Positions 9,543 through 18,146 of a DNA stretch of 64,000 bases are shown piece by piece. The stretch is from positions 62,001 to 126,000 of the forward strand of contig NZ_VEWK01000012.1 in the NCBI RefSeq assembly GCF_006376675.1. The letters run 5' to 3'. The stretch comes from Brucella pecoris. Its GTDB lineage: Bacteria; Pseudomonadota; Alphaproteobacteria; Rhizobiales; Rhizobiaceae. A model generated the notes under the pieces. It ran no database searches, was not told where the DNA came from, and saw only the letters and a program-made list of their open reading frames with translations. Both the position numbers and the translations under genes were made by a program. Every line of letters begins with the position of its first letter. Position 1 is the first letter of the stretch.

Positions 9543-9945
9543 CTAAGGTCGTACGAAGTGTGAGCCTTCATCGCGGACCCGCATGATTGTCTGGCGGCTG
9601 GTCCCAAATTTCTTGGCGATTGCCGAGACACTCATCTCTTTTGCAAGATCGTGACGCACGTCCTGCTTCTGTTCATCGCTGAGTGTTGAGGGCCGGCCAC
9701 GCGTCTTGCCTTCTGACCTCGCACGCTTCAGACCAGATTGCGTCAGTTCGATCGGCAAATCGCGCTCGAACTGGGCGCCAGCGTTGAGCGCCTGCATGAT
9801 CATAATGCCAAAAAAACTGGTGAGGTCCGCGCCACCGATTGCGAGACAATAGACCTGCACGCTCATTTCGGCGAACGCCTTGACGGTGGTGCTGATATCG
9901 ATACATCGCGGTCGAGCCGATCGAGTTTGGTGTCTCACCGGCATC
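9543..9945 (-). pseudogene. Serine recombinase (resolvase/invertase) remnant
   Basis: The C-terminal two-thirds of a Hin/Tn3-type resolvase is readable on the minus strand: an ISTTVKAFAEM segment, AQFERDLPIE, TQSGLKRARSEGKTRGRP and a final helix-turn-helix (VSAIAKKFGTSRQTIMRV). The upstream KLDRLDRD stretch (9904-9928) is in another frame. The N-terminal domain with the catalytic serine is missing. It is therefore frameshifted and truncated, and inactive as a recombinase. Confidence 0.8.
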
Positions 9946-10050
9946 TATTCCTGGGATGCCGAGCGGCTTACCCTGCAAAGCTTGAGGTCGTTGCGGCTGC
10001 CCGGACAATGCCTTCGGGTCGCATGATGTTCATCGTTCGTTCGACCTAAA

Positions 10051-10080
10051 CGTACGAGGCCTTTATAAACCAAAGACAGC
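10051..10080 (+). repeat. Left inverted repeat of IS1595-like remnant
   Basis: This 30-mer, beginning CGTACGAGGCC, matches the reverse complement of 10781-10810 at 28 of 30 positions. The arms frame the broken transposase, giving an element of about 760 bp, which is in range for IS1595-family elements. No clear 8-bp target duplication is seen outside the arms. Confidence 0.65.
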
Positions 10081-10142
10081 AAATGGCTTGTAGTAGCGCT
10101 TGCATGCGATTCTTCGGCCAACCCCGAAGGAGGTAAAACAAG

Positions 10143-10795
10143 CTCGGCGGCACGGTTGAGATTGACCATTTCTATCTCGGTGGCAAGCCTAGAAAACGGC
10201 CTGACGAGGCTCCATCAGGAAGAAGCCGCAAAGGGCAGACGAAGACGGAAAAGACGCCTGCCGTAGCGATTGTGCAGCGACCAGGCGATACCATGCCGGG
10301 TTCTCCTACTGGCGATGTCCGTGTATCCACCGTTTCAGGTCTGTCGTTGGCGTGGTCGCAACACAGGTTGAGCTTCACTCGCATCTGATGAGTGATGAAA
10401 CCAAAACATTTATGGCGATTGGTGAAAGCTTTGCCATACACGAGACGGTCAATCATTCCAGCCGTGAATATGCGCGCGGTCCCGTGCATGTCAATCCAGT
10501 TGAGGGTTTCAATGCTCGTGTACGCAGGACCCTCGCCGGCGTCTTTCGTAATATTAGCCCCCAACTTGCCGATTTGTATTTCCATGAAATGAGGTTCCGT
10601 TGGTCGCAGCGCATTGTTTCAGGGCAAGTAATGCGTAAGAACAGGAGCGGCAAGCAAAGCCTGAAAACCCTGTGGTCACGCGTACCGCCTGCGTTGCAGC
10701 TGTTACAAGTATTCCGTTCGGCAACCGGACGCCAAATGCGACGAAGCCCCCGTGGTGGAATCATCATCAAATCCTCAATGGTTGTCTTTGGTTGA
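10143..10795 (+). pseudogene. IS1595-family (ISXO2-like) transposase remnant
   Basis: Two frames together give an ISXO2-like DDE transposase. From 10143 the reading LGGTVEIDHFYLGGK, with a catalytic-type Asp, runs to a stop at about 10385. From about 10340 another frame continues with SDETKTFMAIG, HETVNHSSREYARG and VNPVEGFNARV. A frameshift therefore separates the halves, and the N-terminal zinc-binding part is absent. Assignment rests on the E-T-V-N-H...EYARG...VNxVEGF wording typical of the family. Confidence 0.8.
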
Positions 10796-10810
10796 TAAAG
10801 GCCTCGTACG
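10781..10810 (-). repeat. Right inverted repeat of IS1595-like remnant
   Basis: This arm mirrors 10051-10080 with two mismatches. It lies next to 10815-10833, the right arm of the outer inverted repeat. The aldehyde dehydrogenase coding sequence starts about 90 bases downstream. Confidence 0.65.
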
Positions 10811-10898
10811 ATTCTTTGCAAATCCTGTTCCGACTCCGTTTGACATGTGTTCCTTGTTACGCCTATTGTTCACTTATGTGGACAAAAGGTACATATTT

Positions 10899-12416
10899 AT
10901 GATTATAGACGCAATCGAAGATGGACAGGTACAGGCGCCTCTAAGCATTTACGACAAGCTTTACATTGGTGGTGAATGGGTTGGACCTGTCGACGGCGGC
11001 ATGATGGAAAGTATTGATCCGGCAACGGGCAAGCCATGGGCACGCGTGGCTTATGGCGGTGTAAAGGATATAGACCTTGCAGTTGCTGCAGCGCGTGAAG
11101 CCTTCGAAGGTGCATGGGGTCAAACGACACCGCAAGAACGTGCGGAATTATTGTGCAAATTTGCCAACCTCTATCAATCGCGTGCCGCCGAACTGGCCGA
11201 ACTGGAAACGCGCGATTCTGGCCGCGCACTCCGTGAATCGCGGGTGGATGTCGGTGGTCATCATAACACCTATCGCTGGTTCGCGTCCCTAGCCGACAAG
11301 CTCGGCGGACGTACCATCCCCATGGACAACAGCGTGCATGCCTTTACCTCGCGTGTGCCTTTGGGCGTCGTCGGCGCGATCACGCCTTGGAATGCGCCAC
11401 TGATGATCTCCTGCTGGAAACTCGCCCCCGCGTTGGCGGCGGGTTGTACGGTTGTCCTCAAACCGGCGGAGCAAACGCCGGTCACTGCCCTGGAACTGGC
11501 GAAGCTGTTTGATGAAGCTGGCTTTCCGGCCGGGGTCGTCAATGTCGTGCCGGGTTATGGGCGCAACGGCGCGGGTGAAAGGCTGACCGCACATCCCGAT
11601 GTCGACAAGATTTCCTTCACCGGCGAAGGTGCTACGGCGAAAGCCATTCTCAAAACCGGCGCGGATACGCTCAAACGTTTTTCGTTCGAGCTAGGTGGCA
11701 AGGCGCCACATATCATCTTCGCGGATGCGAATCTCGAACAGGCGCTGAACGCCGCCACCGGCTCTGCATGGGCGCTAGCGGGACAAAGCTGCGCGCTTGG
11801 CTCCCGTGTTCTTGTGGAGCGCTCCATCTATGATCAGGTCGTCGAAGCGTTCATACAACGCGCCGGAAAGGTTCGGGTGGGCATGCCGCTTGATCAGGCG
11901 ACGCATATGGGGCCGCAGAACAACGCCGAACAGCTCGAAAAAACCTTGTCCTTCATCGATATTGGCAAAAATGACGGCGCGGAGCTGGTCACCGGCGGGC
12001 AGCGCATCCAGCGCGACGGAATGGACGGCGGTTATTTCGTCGAGCCTACGGTCTTCGCCAATGCGAACAATGACATGCGTATCGCGCGCGAAGAAATTTT
12101 CGGCCCGGTCGCGACCATCATTCCATTCGACGGTGAAGAAGAAGCCGTCGCCATTGCGAACGATACCACATACGGGCTTACCGCTGGCCTGTGGACGAAT
12201 GATATCGGTCGCGCGCACCGTGTCTCCTCACGCATCCGCGCCGGCATGGTCTGGGTCAATACATATCGTTACATCCGCTGGACAACCCCTTATGGCGGTT
12301 TCAAAGCCAGTGGATGGGGACGAGAAAACGGAGTCGAGGCGTTGGATAGCTATCTTGAAACGCGCACCACCGTTATCAGCACAACGGGGCGTTTTCCTGA
12401 CGCCTATGCAGACTGA
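10899..12416 (+). CDS. Aldehyde dehydrogenase
   Basis: A 505-aa NAD(P)-dependent aldehyde dehydrogenase oxidising an aldehyde to a carboxylate in the cytoplasm. The general base E264 is in FELGGK and the nucleophile C298 in GQSCALGSR; the second Ala of the usual GQxCxAG is replaced by Leu. TPWNAP and the C-terminal YGGFKASGWGREN are also present. I chose ATG 10899 over the in-frame extension into the mobile remnant. The spacing to the SDR gene is 17 bases, so the two are one unit. Substrate is unknown; the amine-type operon or the CoA-ester operon could supply or use the product. Confidence 0.9.
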   Translation: MIIDAIEDGQVQAPLSIYDKLYIGGEWVGPVDGGMMESIDPATGKPWARVAYGGVKDIDLAVAAAREAFEGAWGQTTPQERAELLCKFANLYQSRAAELAELETRDSGRALRESRVDVGGHHNTYRWFASLADKLGGRTIPMDNSVHAFTSRVPLGVVGAITPWNAPLMISCWKLAPALAAGCTVVLKPAEQTPVTALELAKLFDEAGFPAGVVNVVPGYGRNGAGERLTAHPDVDKISFTGEGATAKAILKTGADTLKRFSFELGGKAPHIIFADANLEQALNAATGSAWALAGQSCALGSRVLVERSIYDQVVEAFIQRAGKVRVGMPLDQATHMGPQNNAEQLEKTLSFIDIGKNDGAELVTGGQRIQRDGMDGGYFVEPTVFANANNDMRIAREEIFGPVATIIPFDGEEEAVAIANDTTYGLTAGLWTNDIGRAHRVSSRIRAGMVWVNTYRYIRWTTPYGGFKASGWGRENGVEALDSYLETRTTVISTTGRFPDAYAD

Positions 12417-12433
12417 AATACCAACGGGAGGAA

Positions 12434-13210
12434 ATGAATATGCGTCTGGCGAACAAACTCGTGGCGGTTACCGCCGCCGCTTCCGGAATGGGGCGCGCGG
12501 GGGTGGAGCTTTTCCTGCGCGAGGGCGCGAAGGTAGCGGCGATAGATGTCAATGCCGAAGCACTCGAAAAACTCAGCCATGAGATGGTTTCAAAAGGCTA
12601 CGAGCTTGAAACCGTCACCGCGGACCTTTCTGATACAGCCGAGGCGAAAAGTTCGGTGCACGTGGCAGCGGAAAAGCTTGGTGGAATAGACGCCATGTGG
12701 GCTCATGCAGGAACGCCCGGTCCCGGCGGTATCGAAAATCTCGATCTCGAAGCTTACGAAAGATCCATATCGCTCAACGTGACATCGGCGGTTCTGGCGG
12801 CCGGCGAAGTCGTCGGGCACATGCGCAAACGCGGCGGCGGATCGCTGATCTTCACCGCATCCGTTTCAGGACTGGTGGGTTCGATGTTCGCGCCTATTTA
12901 TTCCCTTCAAAAATTCGGCGTCGTCGGCCTGACCAAATCCTTAGCGCAAACTTTCGCTCCCGACAATATTCGCGTCAACGTCGTATGCCCCGGTCTTGCC
13001 GACACCCCGATGGGGCCCGGTTTTACCAGCCGCCGCGGCGACCCGGAGGAGGCTGCCGCCAATCTGGCGAAAATGCTGACCGCTGTGCCACTCGGCCGCC
13101 TTTGCAAGGCGGAAGAAGTAGCTCATGCGGCCCTGTGGCTAGCTTCCGACGATGCATCTTTCGTAACCGGCGTCGCTCTGCCCATCGACGGTGGTTTTAC
13201 CTGCCGATAA
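12434..13210 (+). CDS. Short-chain dehydrogenase/reductase (SDR)
   Basis: A 258-aa classical SDR. S143/S145 precede the catalytic Y156 and K160 in YSLQK. The usual TGxxxGxG cofactor motif reads TAAASGMG here, and NNAG reads AHAG, so the cofactor site is slightly atypical. It follows the aldehyde dehydrogenase after a GGGAGG ribosome site. A second ATG lies two codons in. It probably oxidises an alcohol to the aldehyde used by its neighbour, or acts on a hydroxyacyl product; the substrate is unknown. Confidence 0.86.
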   Translation: MNMRLANKLVAVTAAASGMGRAGVELFLREGAKVAAIDVNAEALEKLSHEMVSKGYELETVTADLSDTAEAKSSVHVAAEKLGGIDAMWAHAGTPGPGGIENLDLEAYERSISLNVTSAVLAAGEVVGHMRKRGGGSLIFTASVSGLVGSMFAPIYSLQKFGVVGLTKSLAQTFAPDNIRVNVVCPGLADTPMGPGFTSRRGDPEEAAANLAKMLTAVPLGRLCKAEEVAHAALWLASDDASFVTGVALPIDGGFTCR

Positions 13211-13290
13211 CAGCTTCCCCCCGCGAGCTTCTCATATGGTCGGTGTTGCGTACTGTCCAAAGCCTTACGGAATATTGCAAAATACAAAAA

Positions 13291-13320
13291 GCAACGGTGT
13301 TAGGTGTCAAGCACCGTTGC
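13291..13320 (-). other. Hairpin over the IS110 transposase stop codon
   Basis: A perfect 9-bp stem (GCAACGGTG at 13291-13299 with CACCGTTGC at 13312-13320) encloses a 12-base loop containing part of the TAA stop. It could act in transcript ending or be a structural feature of the element end. Confidence 0.5.
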
Positions 13321-14241
13321 GTTTGCGTCCCGGATTCTCGCGTTGAGGATAATGATCATTTTTCGCATGACGGCGACGAGTGCGACTTTGCTCGGCTTTC
13401 CCTTTTGCTTGAGGCGCTGGAAGAACGCCTTCATGTCCGGATCGAAACGAATGGCGGGCAGCGCTGCGACGTAAAGCGCGTCGCGCAGATGTCTTCTACC
13501 GCCTGCAATCATGCGTTTGCCGCGCATCAGTCCGCTATCGCGATTAAGCGGCGCAACGCCAACCAGCTTGGCAATCTTTCCTTTGTCCATATGCCCCAGC
13601 TCCGGCAGGTCGGCCAGAATGAAGCATGCCGTTCGCAGGCCGATTCCTTTGAGCGACATCAAAACCTCAGCCTTCCGGCCAAGGTCCGCATCCGCTTTCA
13701 GGCAAGCCGTCATTGCGTCCACAACAGTCTGGCGCTGATCGAGCAAGAAATTCAGGCTTTCCTCGACCCAGTCTTTCGTTTGCCCGCTCGCCTTCTCCCG
13801 GCGATTTTTCTCCTGCACGATCATGTGCGACAATTGTCTGTAACGGCTGACGAAATCCGCCAAAACCCGTTCCCGGGAGGAGCGTTGAAGCAGAATTCCT
13901 GTTTCCATGCGCATTGCATAATCGGCAAGAATGAAGGCGTCGATCCTGTCGGTCCTGGAGAGCTGGCCACCGGCACGTGCAAACTATAGGACCTGCTTCG
14001 CATTGACCTTGGCAACGGGCAGTCGTGCGGCCTGCAAGGCGGCAACGACATGGCGTTCGTAACCGCCGGTCGGCTCAAGGACCAGCCTTTCGATCCCCTC
14101 CAGAGAGACCACAAAGGTGAGAAAATCAGCAATACCTGCCGGGGTGTTTTGATAGGCGGCCATCTGGCCATCGGGCAGAACGCAGACATCCAGAGATGAT
14201 TTTGATATGTCGATGCCGACAAAACGACTAGTATAAGACAT
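13300..14241 (-). pseudogene. IS110-family transposase with in-frame amber codon
   Basis: From ATG 14241 the frame reads MSYTSRFVGIDISKSS, with the RuvC-like first Asp at D11, then LEPTGGYE. After NAKQVL a TAG at 13984-13986 interrupts it. The same frame resumes with FARAGGQLSRTDRIDAF and the Transposase_20 part (SLKGIGLRTA, and NRDSGLMRGKRM with the catalytic-type Ser). The full frame is 313 codons, near the family's usual length. One base change therefore separates it from an intact enzyme. It is inactive unless the amber codon is suppressed. Confidence 0.85.
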
Positions 14242-14406
14242 GAGGCTGGTCTCCCTTATACGCGAGCGCGAAGCTCTCTCAACGGTGCCACAAGACCTCA
14301 AAAGCTGCAAAGGGTTCTGCTTTTTTACGAACGAAAGTTCCTGCCGGGCACGACCCAACCTCTTTGCAACCGTCAGTGCGGTGTTGCATTCACCCCAATG
14401 ACAAAC

Positions 14407-14467
14407 GAGGCCGGAACGAAGTTTACCGTTCCGGCCTCAAATGTATAAGCCGGTGCATGTACCGGCT
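14407..14467 (-). terminator. Two hairpins downstream of the CitE operon
   Basis: A perfect 12-bp stem (14407-14418 with 14427-14438, loop of 8) is followed on the minus strand by a short T-rich run. A second 7-bp stem lies at 14448-14454 with 14461-14467. Both lie just past the CitE stop and could end its operon and insulate it from the IS110 element. Confidence 0.65.
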
Positions 14468-14489
14468 TTCATTCCGTTCCCCGCTAAAT

Positions 14490-15359
14490 TCAGAGTTTGC
14501 CGTACTGCTCTGCTGCAGCCACTATCTTGCGGGCAGCTTTTTCATGAGGCCTATCGATCATCTGTCCGTCAAGGTTGACCGTTCCCCTATCTGGGCTAGC
14601 TTCAATGGCCGAGACGATACGGCGAGCGCGCGCGATTTCCTCTTCTCGCGGCAGAAAGGCCTGATTGACCACCTCTATATGTGATGGATGAATAATGGCC
14701 TTCGCTGAAAACCCATCCCGGGATGCGGATACCGCCTCAGCCGCAACATGATCGAGATTGCGTATATCGGTACAAACCGCGTCGATAGCCATGACGCCGG
14801 ACGCGGCAGCGCCCATGAGACACAGATTACGAGCCAGACGAAACGGTTCTTCATAAATGCCCGCCCGGCTGTTGGCGTGCGCGCCGAGACATGCCGCCAG
14901 ATCTTCGGCACCCCACATCAGCCCCAGCAACCTTGGCCCCGCATCGCGATAGGTACCCAGACCGAACAGTGATTCCGGCGTCTCCGTTGCAATAGCAATG
15001 ATCCTTGTGAAGCCCGGTCTCTGTCCGTTTGCAGCTTCCAGACCATCGAGCCATAGGGACAACGTGTGTATATCTGCACCCGACCGGCATTTCGGCAGGA
15101 CGATCCCGTCTGGTGCCAGAGGCAGAATACTGGCGAGGTCGTCAAGAGTCGTGCCCGTATCCAGCGCATTGACGCGCACAAAGCGTTTCTGGGGCGTCGC
15201 CGGTGTTCTTAACATATGGCCAACAGTTTGCCGTGCAGCTATTTTGGCTTCCTGCGCTACCGAATCTTCCAGATCGAGTATAAGCGCATCCGCATCGCTG
15301 CCACGCGCTTTCTCATATTTACGAATGCTGTTTCCGGGTACGAAGAGCAGAGAACGCAT
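14490..15359 (-). CDS. HpcH/HpaI (CitE-like) CoA-ester lyase
   Basis: A 289-aa CitE/malyl-CoA-lyase-type enzyme that cleaves a 3-hydroxyacyl-CoA such as citramalyl-, beta-methylmalyl- or malyl-CoA. It starts MRSLLFVPGN and has ALILDLEDSV, an LPKCRSG strand, ATETPESLFG and MWGAEDLAA, the metal- and CoA-binding segments of the family. ATG 15357-15359 overlaps the MaoC stop by one base (TGATG). It is the last gene of the CoA-transferase/MaoC/CitE operon and likely carries out the C-C cleavage. Confidence 0.9.
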   Translation of the reverse strand: MRSLLFVPGNSIRKYEKARGSDADALILDLEDSVAQEAKIAARQTVGHMLRTPATPQKRFVRVNALDTGTTLDDLASILPLAPDGIVLPKCRSGADIHTLSLWLDGLEAANGQRPGFTRIIAIATETPESLFGLGTYRDAGPRLLGLMWGAEDLAACLGAHANSRAGIYEEPFRLARNLCLMGAAASGVMAIDAVCTDIRNLDHVAAEAVSASRDGFSAKAIIHPSHIEVVNQAFLPREEEIARARRIVSAIEASPDRGTVNLDGQMIDRPHEKAARKIVAAAEQYGKL

Positions 15360-15814
15360 CAGGTGACATCCTTCTTGCGCATCATGGCTATACGTCGGCA
15401 AACGGCAACTATGGTCGCGTCTTGATTAATGCAGCGGTGTTCGAACTCCACGAGCCCGGCATCGGGCCGTGACCGACTTTCGCGTTTGGACACGACCCTC
15501 GTATGGCTGCGCAACGTATCGCCGTGGAAAACCGGATGCGGGAAGCTGACGTCCGACATGCCCAGATTGCCGACGGTCGTCCCCAAGGTAGTGTCGTAAA
15601 CGCTCATGCCGATCATGATTCCCAGCGTAAGAAGGCTGTTGAACAGCGGTTGACCCCACTCGGTTTGCGCCGCGAAATGGGCGTCGATATGCAGGGGCTG
15701 CGGATTGAGGGTCATCAGGCTGAAGGTGATATTGTCAGCTTCCGTTACGGTTCTGCTCAACTCATGAGCGAACTCATGGCCAATAACAAAATCTTCGAAA
15801 TATAATCCCGCCAT
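15359..15814 (-). CDS. MaoC-like hot-dog hydratase
   Basis: A 151-aa single hot-dog-fold protein. The catalytic-type segment LNPQPLHIDAHFA and a GQPLFNSLLTLG helix match MaoC-like (R)-hydratases. I chose the ATG at 15814 because AAGGAGCGG lies upstream; an extension to 15841 is less likely. It is translationally coupled to the CitE-like lyase. It probably hydrates the unsaturated CoA ester made by the CoA-transferase, giving the substrate for the lyase. Confidence 0.87.
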   Translation of the reverse strand: MAGLYFEDFVIGHEFAHELSRTVTEADNITFSLMTLNPQPLHIDAHFAAQTEWGQPLFNSLLTLGIMIGMSVYDTTLGTTVGNLGMSDVSFPHPVFHGDTLRSHTRVVSKRESRSRPDAGLVEFEHRCINQDATIVAVCRRIAMMRKKDVT

Positions 15815-15875
15815 AGTCTTGTTCCGCTCCTTGCCGGACATGCTGAATTTGAAATGAGAACGGTTCCGCGGGCAT

Positions 15876-17099
15876 TCAGTCGGTGGCCATCAGGCGGCAT
15901 CCCGGTTCGGCCATAGCGGCACCGTCGGCGAAAAGATCGTCCACTTCGCTATCGCTGAAACCGGCTTCTTTCAGGATTTCAATCGTATGCTGTCCCTGAC
16001 GCGGAGCAGGAGTTTCGGACGATGCCGGAGTGCGTGACCAGCGAACCGGCACATTCATGGAGCGTATCACCCCCTCGCTGGGATGATCTACGCGTTCGAA
16101 AAACCCCGTAGCCACTAAATGCCTGTCGTCGAGAATGGACCTGAAATCGTGCATCGGCATAATGGGCACATCCGCTTTTTCGAGAAGAATAAGCCATTCT
16201 GCAGTGCTGCGGGTTAGAAACACCTCTGACAGCCAATCATAAACTTTATCGATATGTTTCATTCGCGAGGCAAAGGTCGAAAAGTGCGGATCCGTTTGTG
16301 AGATATCCGGCTGCCCGATCGCCCTGAAGAAACGCTCCCAATGCCCGTCAGTGTAAACCAGTGCGCAAATATGCCCGTCACTTGTCTTATAGGGGCGACG
16401 GTTGCGAGACAGAAGCCGTGCATAACCACCATTATCGAGCGGAGGATCAAAGGTGAGACCGCCAAGATGATCGCTCATCAGAAGGCTCACCATCGTTTCG
16501 AACATGGGAATGTCGACGCGCTGTCCTTTACCTGTACGATTGCGCTCGATGACTGACGCCAGAATTGCATTTATCGCGGAAAGACCAACAATCCGGTCGC
16601 AAATTGCAGCGGGAACATAACCTGGCTCACCATCATTGACGCGCGAAAAAAGATAGGAAAGCGTGGACGCCCCCTGTATCAGATCATCATAGGCCGGACG
16701 ATCTGCATAAGGGCCCGCCTGATTGTAACCATAAAGGCCTACATAAATGATATGGGGATTGACTGCCGCAACGTCTTCATAAAGCAGCCCCAGCCTTTCC
16801 ATGGCCTTCAGGCGCACATTAAAAATCAGCACGTCCGCATGTGTGCACAAGCGCAAAAGAGCGCTACGCCCGCCCGATGTCTTAAGGTCCAGTGTTATCG
16901 AACGTTTCGACCGGTTCGAATTCATGAAAACCGGTCCCATTCCGTCGTGCTGGGCTGGGCCGATCTGGCGGATCACATCGCCTTCCGGCGCTTCTACCTT
17001 AATGATGTCTGCCCCGTAATCCCCCAGAATCTGCGTGGCATAAGGGCCCATTAAAACTGTCGTCATGTCAAGGATGCGCAGCCCGTCTAATGGTCCCAT
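15876..17099 (-). CDS. CaiB/BaiF (type III) CoA-transferase
   Basis: A 407-aa family III CoA-transferase starting MGPLDGLRILDMTTVLMGP; the presumed catalytic Asp is D138 in RPAYDDLIQ. ATG 17099 follows GGAGGAAACGTT, whereas the longer frame to 17183 runs through the AT-rich promoter. It is the first gene of the operon and moves CoA to a carboxylic acid. Together with MaoC and CitE partners this resembles itaconate or mesaconate catabolism (established for CoA-transferase/MaoC/CitE trios; inferred here). Confidence 0.88.
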   Translation of the reverse strand: MGPLDGLRILDMTTVLMGPYATQILGDYGADIIKVEAPEGDVIRQIGPAQHDGMGPVFMNSNRSKRSITLDLKTSGGRSALLRLCTHADVLIFNVRLKAMERLGLLYEDVAAVNPHIIYVGLYGYNQAGPYADRPAYDDLIQGASTLSYLFSRVNDGEPGYVPAAICDRIVGLSAINAILASVIERNRTGKGQRVDIPMFETMVSLLMSDHLGGLTFDPPLDNGGYARLLSRNRRPYKTSDGHICALVYTDGHWERFFRAIGQPDISQTDPHFSTFASRMKHIDKVYDWLSEVFLTRSTAEWLILLEKADVPIMPMHDFRSILDDRHLVATGFFERVDHPSEGVIRSMNVPVRWSRTPASSETPAPRQGQHTIEILKEAGFSDSEVDDLFADGAAMAEPGCRLMATD

Positions 17100-17131
17100 A
17101 ACGTTTCCTCCCAGTTCATATCTATGACTCG

Positions 17132-17151
17132 ATATACACAATAGTGTATAT
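17132..17151. promoter_or_regulatory. Operator-like palindrome upstream of CoA-transferase
   Basis: Perfect 8-bp arms (ATATACAC and GTGTATAT) flank four bases, just upstream of the CoA-transferase start and facing the divergent IclR gene. The size and placement fit an IclR-type binding site. Related AT-rich inverted repeats lie at 17156-17170 and 18467-18507. Confidence 0.55.
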
Positions 17152-17372
17152 ATAATCCATATATATGAATAGAAATATGTCACTCATTTGAGATCATCCG
17201 TGCATGAGATGATTTTCCCGGTGCTTATGCTTTTGATTCACAGGATTAATGGACTCATTTCAAACAGCTGTATCGTTTTCACACGACTATGGATTGTCGG
17301 GCGCTCTATCCTGAAGTAGCCTGAAGAAGGTATCGATGCCATCCGGCTGGTGTCGTCAGTTATTCAGGGAGT

Positions 17373-18146
17373 GTGCCGGAAACTCCGAGAGAGTCGACTA
17401 ACTTGCTGGTAAAACAGGCGGCGAACGTTCTCGAAATACTTGAATTTTATGCGGTATATAAAAAGCCTGCCACCCTGGCTGAAGTCTCGCAACATTTTGG
17501 TTGGCCAAGGTCGAGCACGTTCAATCTTCTGTCGACGCTCGTTGATCGAGGATTCCTCTACGAACCGCGGGCACGCGGAGGTTTTTTTCCAACTTCCCGC
17601 TGGCTTGCCTTATCACAGGAGATAGCCGCGGCTGAACCGCTGCCTGATGTCTTATTGAAGTTACTTCACGATCTGGCGCAGCGCACGGGAGAAACCGTCT
17701 GGATCGCGGCACCAAGCGGGCAACATGCCGTGTTCCTCGAAGTTATCGAAGCCTCGGCCTCTATTCGTTACACGGCTAAAGCAGGTAACCGCGTCCCGCT
17801 CTACGCGACCGCCACAGGGCAGGCGCTACTTTGCCAGATGACTGAGACCCAGCGAAATTCGATCCTGCGCAAGACTGTATTTGAACGTTATGGGGAAGGA
17901 ACGCCTATGAGTATCGAGACGGTCGAAAATAGCATTCGAACTTCGCTGCACAGGGGCTGGTTCTCAAGTGCTTCGGCATATAATCCCGATCTTTGCGGGG
18001 TCGCCGTTCCACTGAAAATTGATCAGCGTATTCTTGCTGTTACGGTCGCCGGTCCGTTATTCCGAATGAAGGACCGTGCGGAAGAAATGGCCGACCATCT
18101 TAACCAACTGATAGAGATGTATCTGAGCCAACGCACACCGGGCTAG
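17373..18146 (+). CDS. IclR-family transcriptional regulator
   Basis: A 257-aa regulator. An N-terminal winged helix-turn-helix (about residues 12-70, AEVSQHFGWPRSSTFNLL) is followed by an IclR effector domain with YTAKAGNRVPLYATATGQALL. GTG 17373 follows CAGGGAG. It lies between the CoA-transferase operon (divergent) and the Liv importer operon (downstream, same strand), and AT-rich inverted repeats lie in front of both. It probably senses an organic acid and controls both units. Confidence 0.9.
   Translation: MPETPRESTNLLVKQAANVLEILEFYAVYKKPATLAEVSQHFGWPRSSTFNLLSTLVDRGFLYEPRARGGFFPTSRWLALSQEIAAAEPLPDVLLKLLHDLAQRTGETVWIAAPSGQHAVFLEVIEASASIRYTAKAGNRVPLYATATGQALLCQMTETQRNSILRKTVFERYGEGTPMSIETVENSIRTSLHRGWFSSASAYNPDLCGVAVPLKIDQRILAVTVAGPLFRMKDRAEEMADHLNQLIEMYLSQRTPG

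Larger units (their letters stand above)
9515..10833. mobile_element. Decayed mobile island with resolvase and IS1595 remnants
   Basis: The island is bounded by an inverted 19-mer: 9515-9533 and 10815-10833 match with one mismatch when one is reverse-complemented. Further partial similarity, including a shared GTACG, continues inward on both sides. Inside lie a broken serine-recombinase gene (minus strand) and a broken IS1595-type transposase within its own inverted repeats. I see no direct target duplication. The island separates the aminotransferase operon from the aldehyde dehydrogenase gene. Confidence 0.55.
13215..14405 (-). mobile_element. IS110-family insertion element, transposase interrupted
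   Basis: The element lies between the SDR gene and the CitE operon. Its ends are approximate, since IS110 elements lack classical terminal inverted repeats. It contains one interrupted transposase frame and non-coding flanks. About 160 bases upstream of the transposase start are free of genes; this is where IS110-group elements encode their bridge RNA (established for IS621-type elements; not shown here). Confidence 0.7.

Noticed and set aside
12697..13989. A 430-codon plus-strand frame across the SDR and IS110 genes
   Set aside because: It overlaps two recognisable genes in other frames and its product has an Arg/Ser-rich shadow composition.
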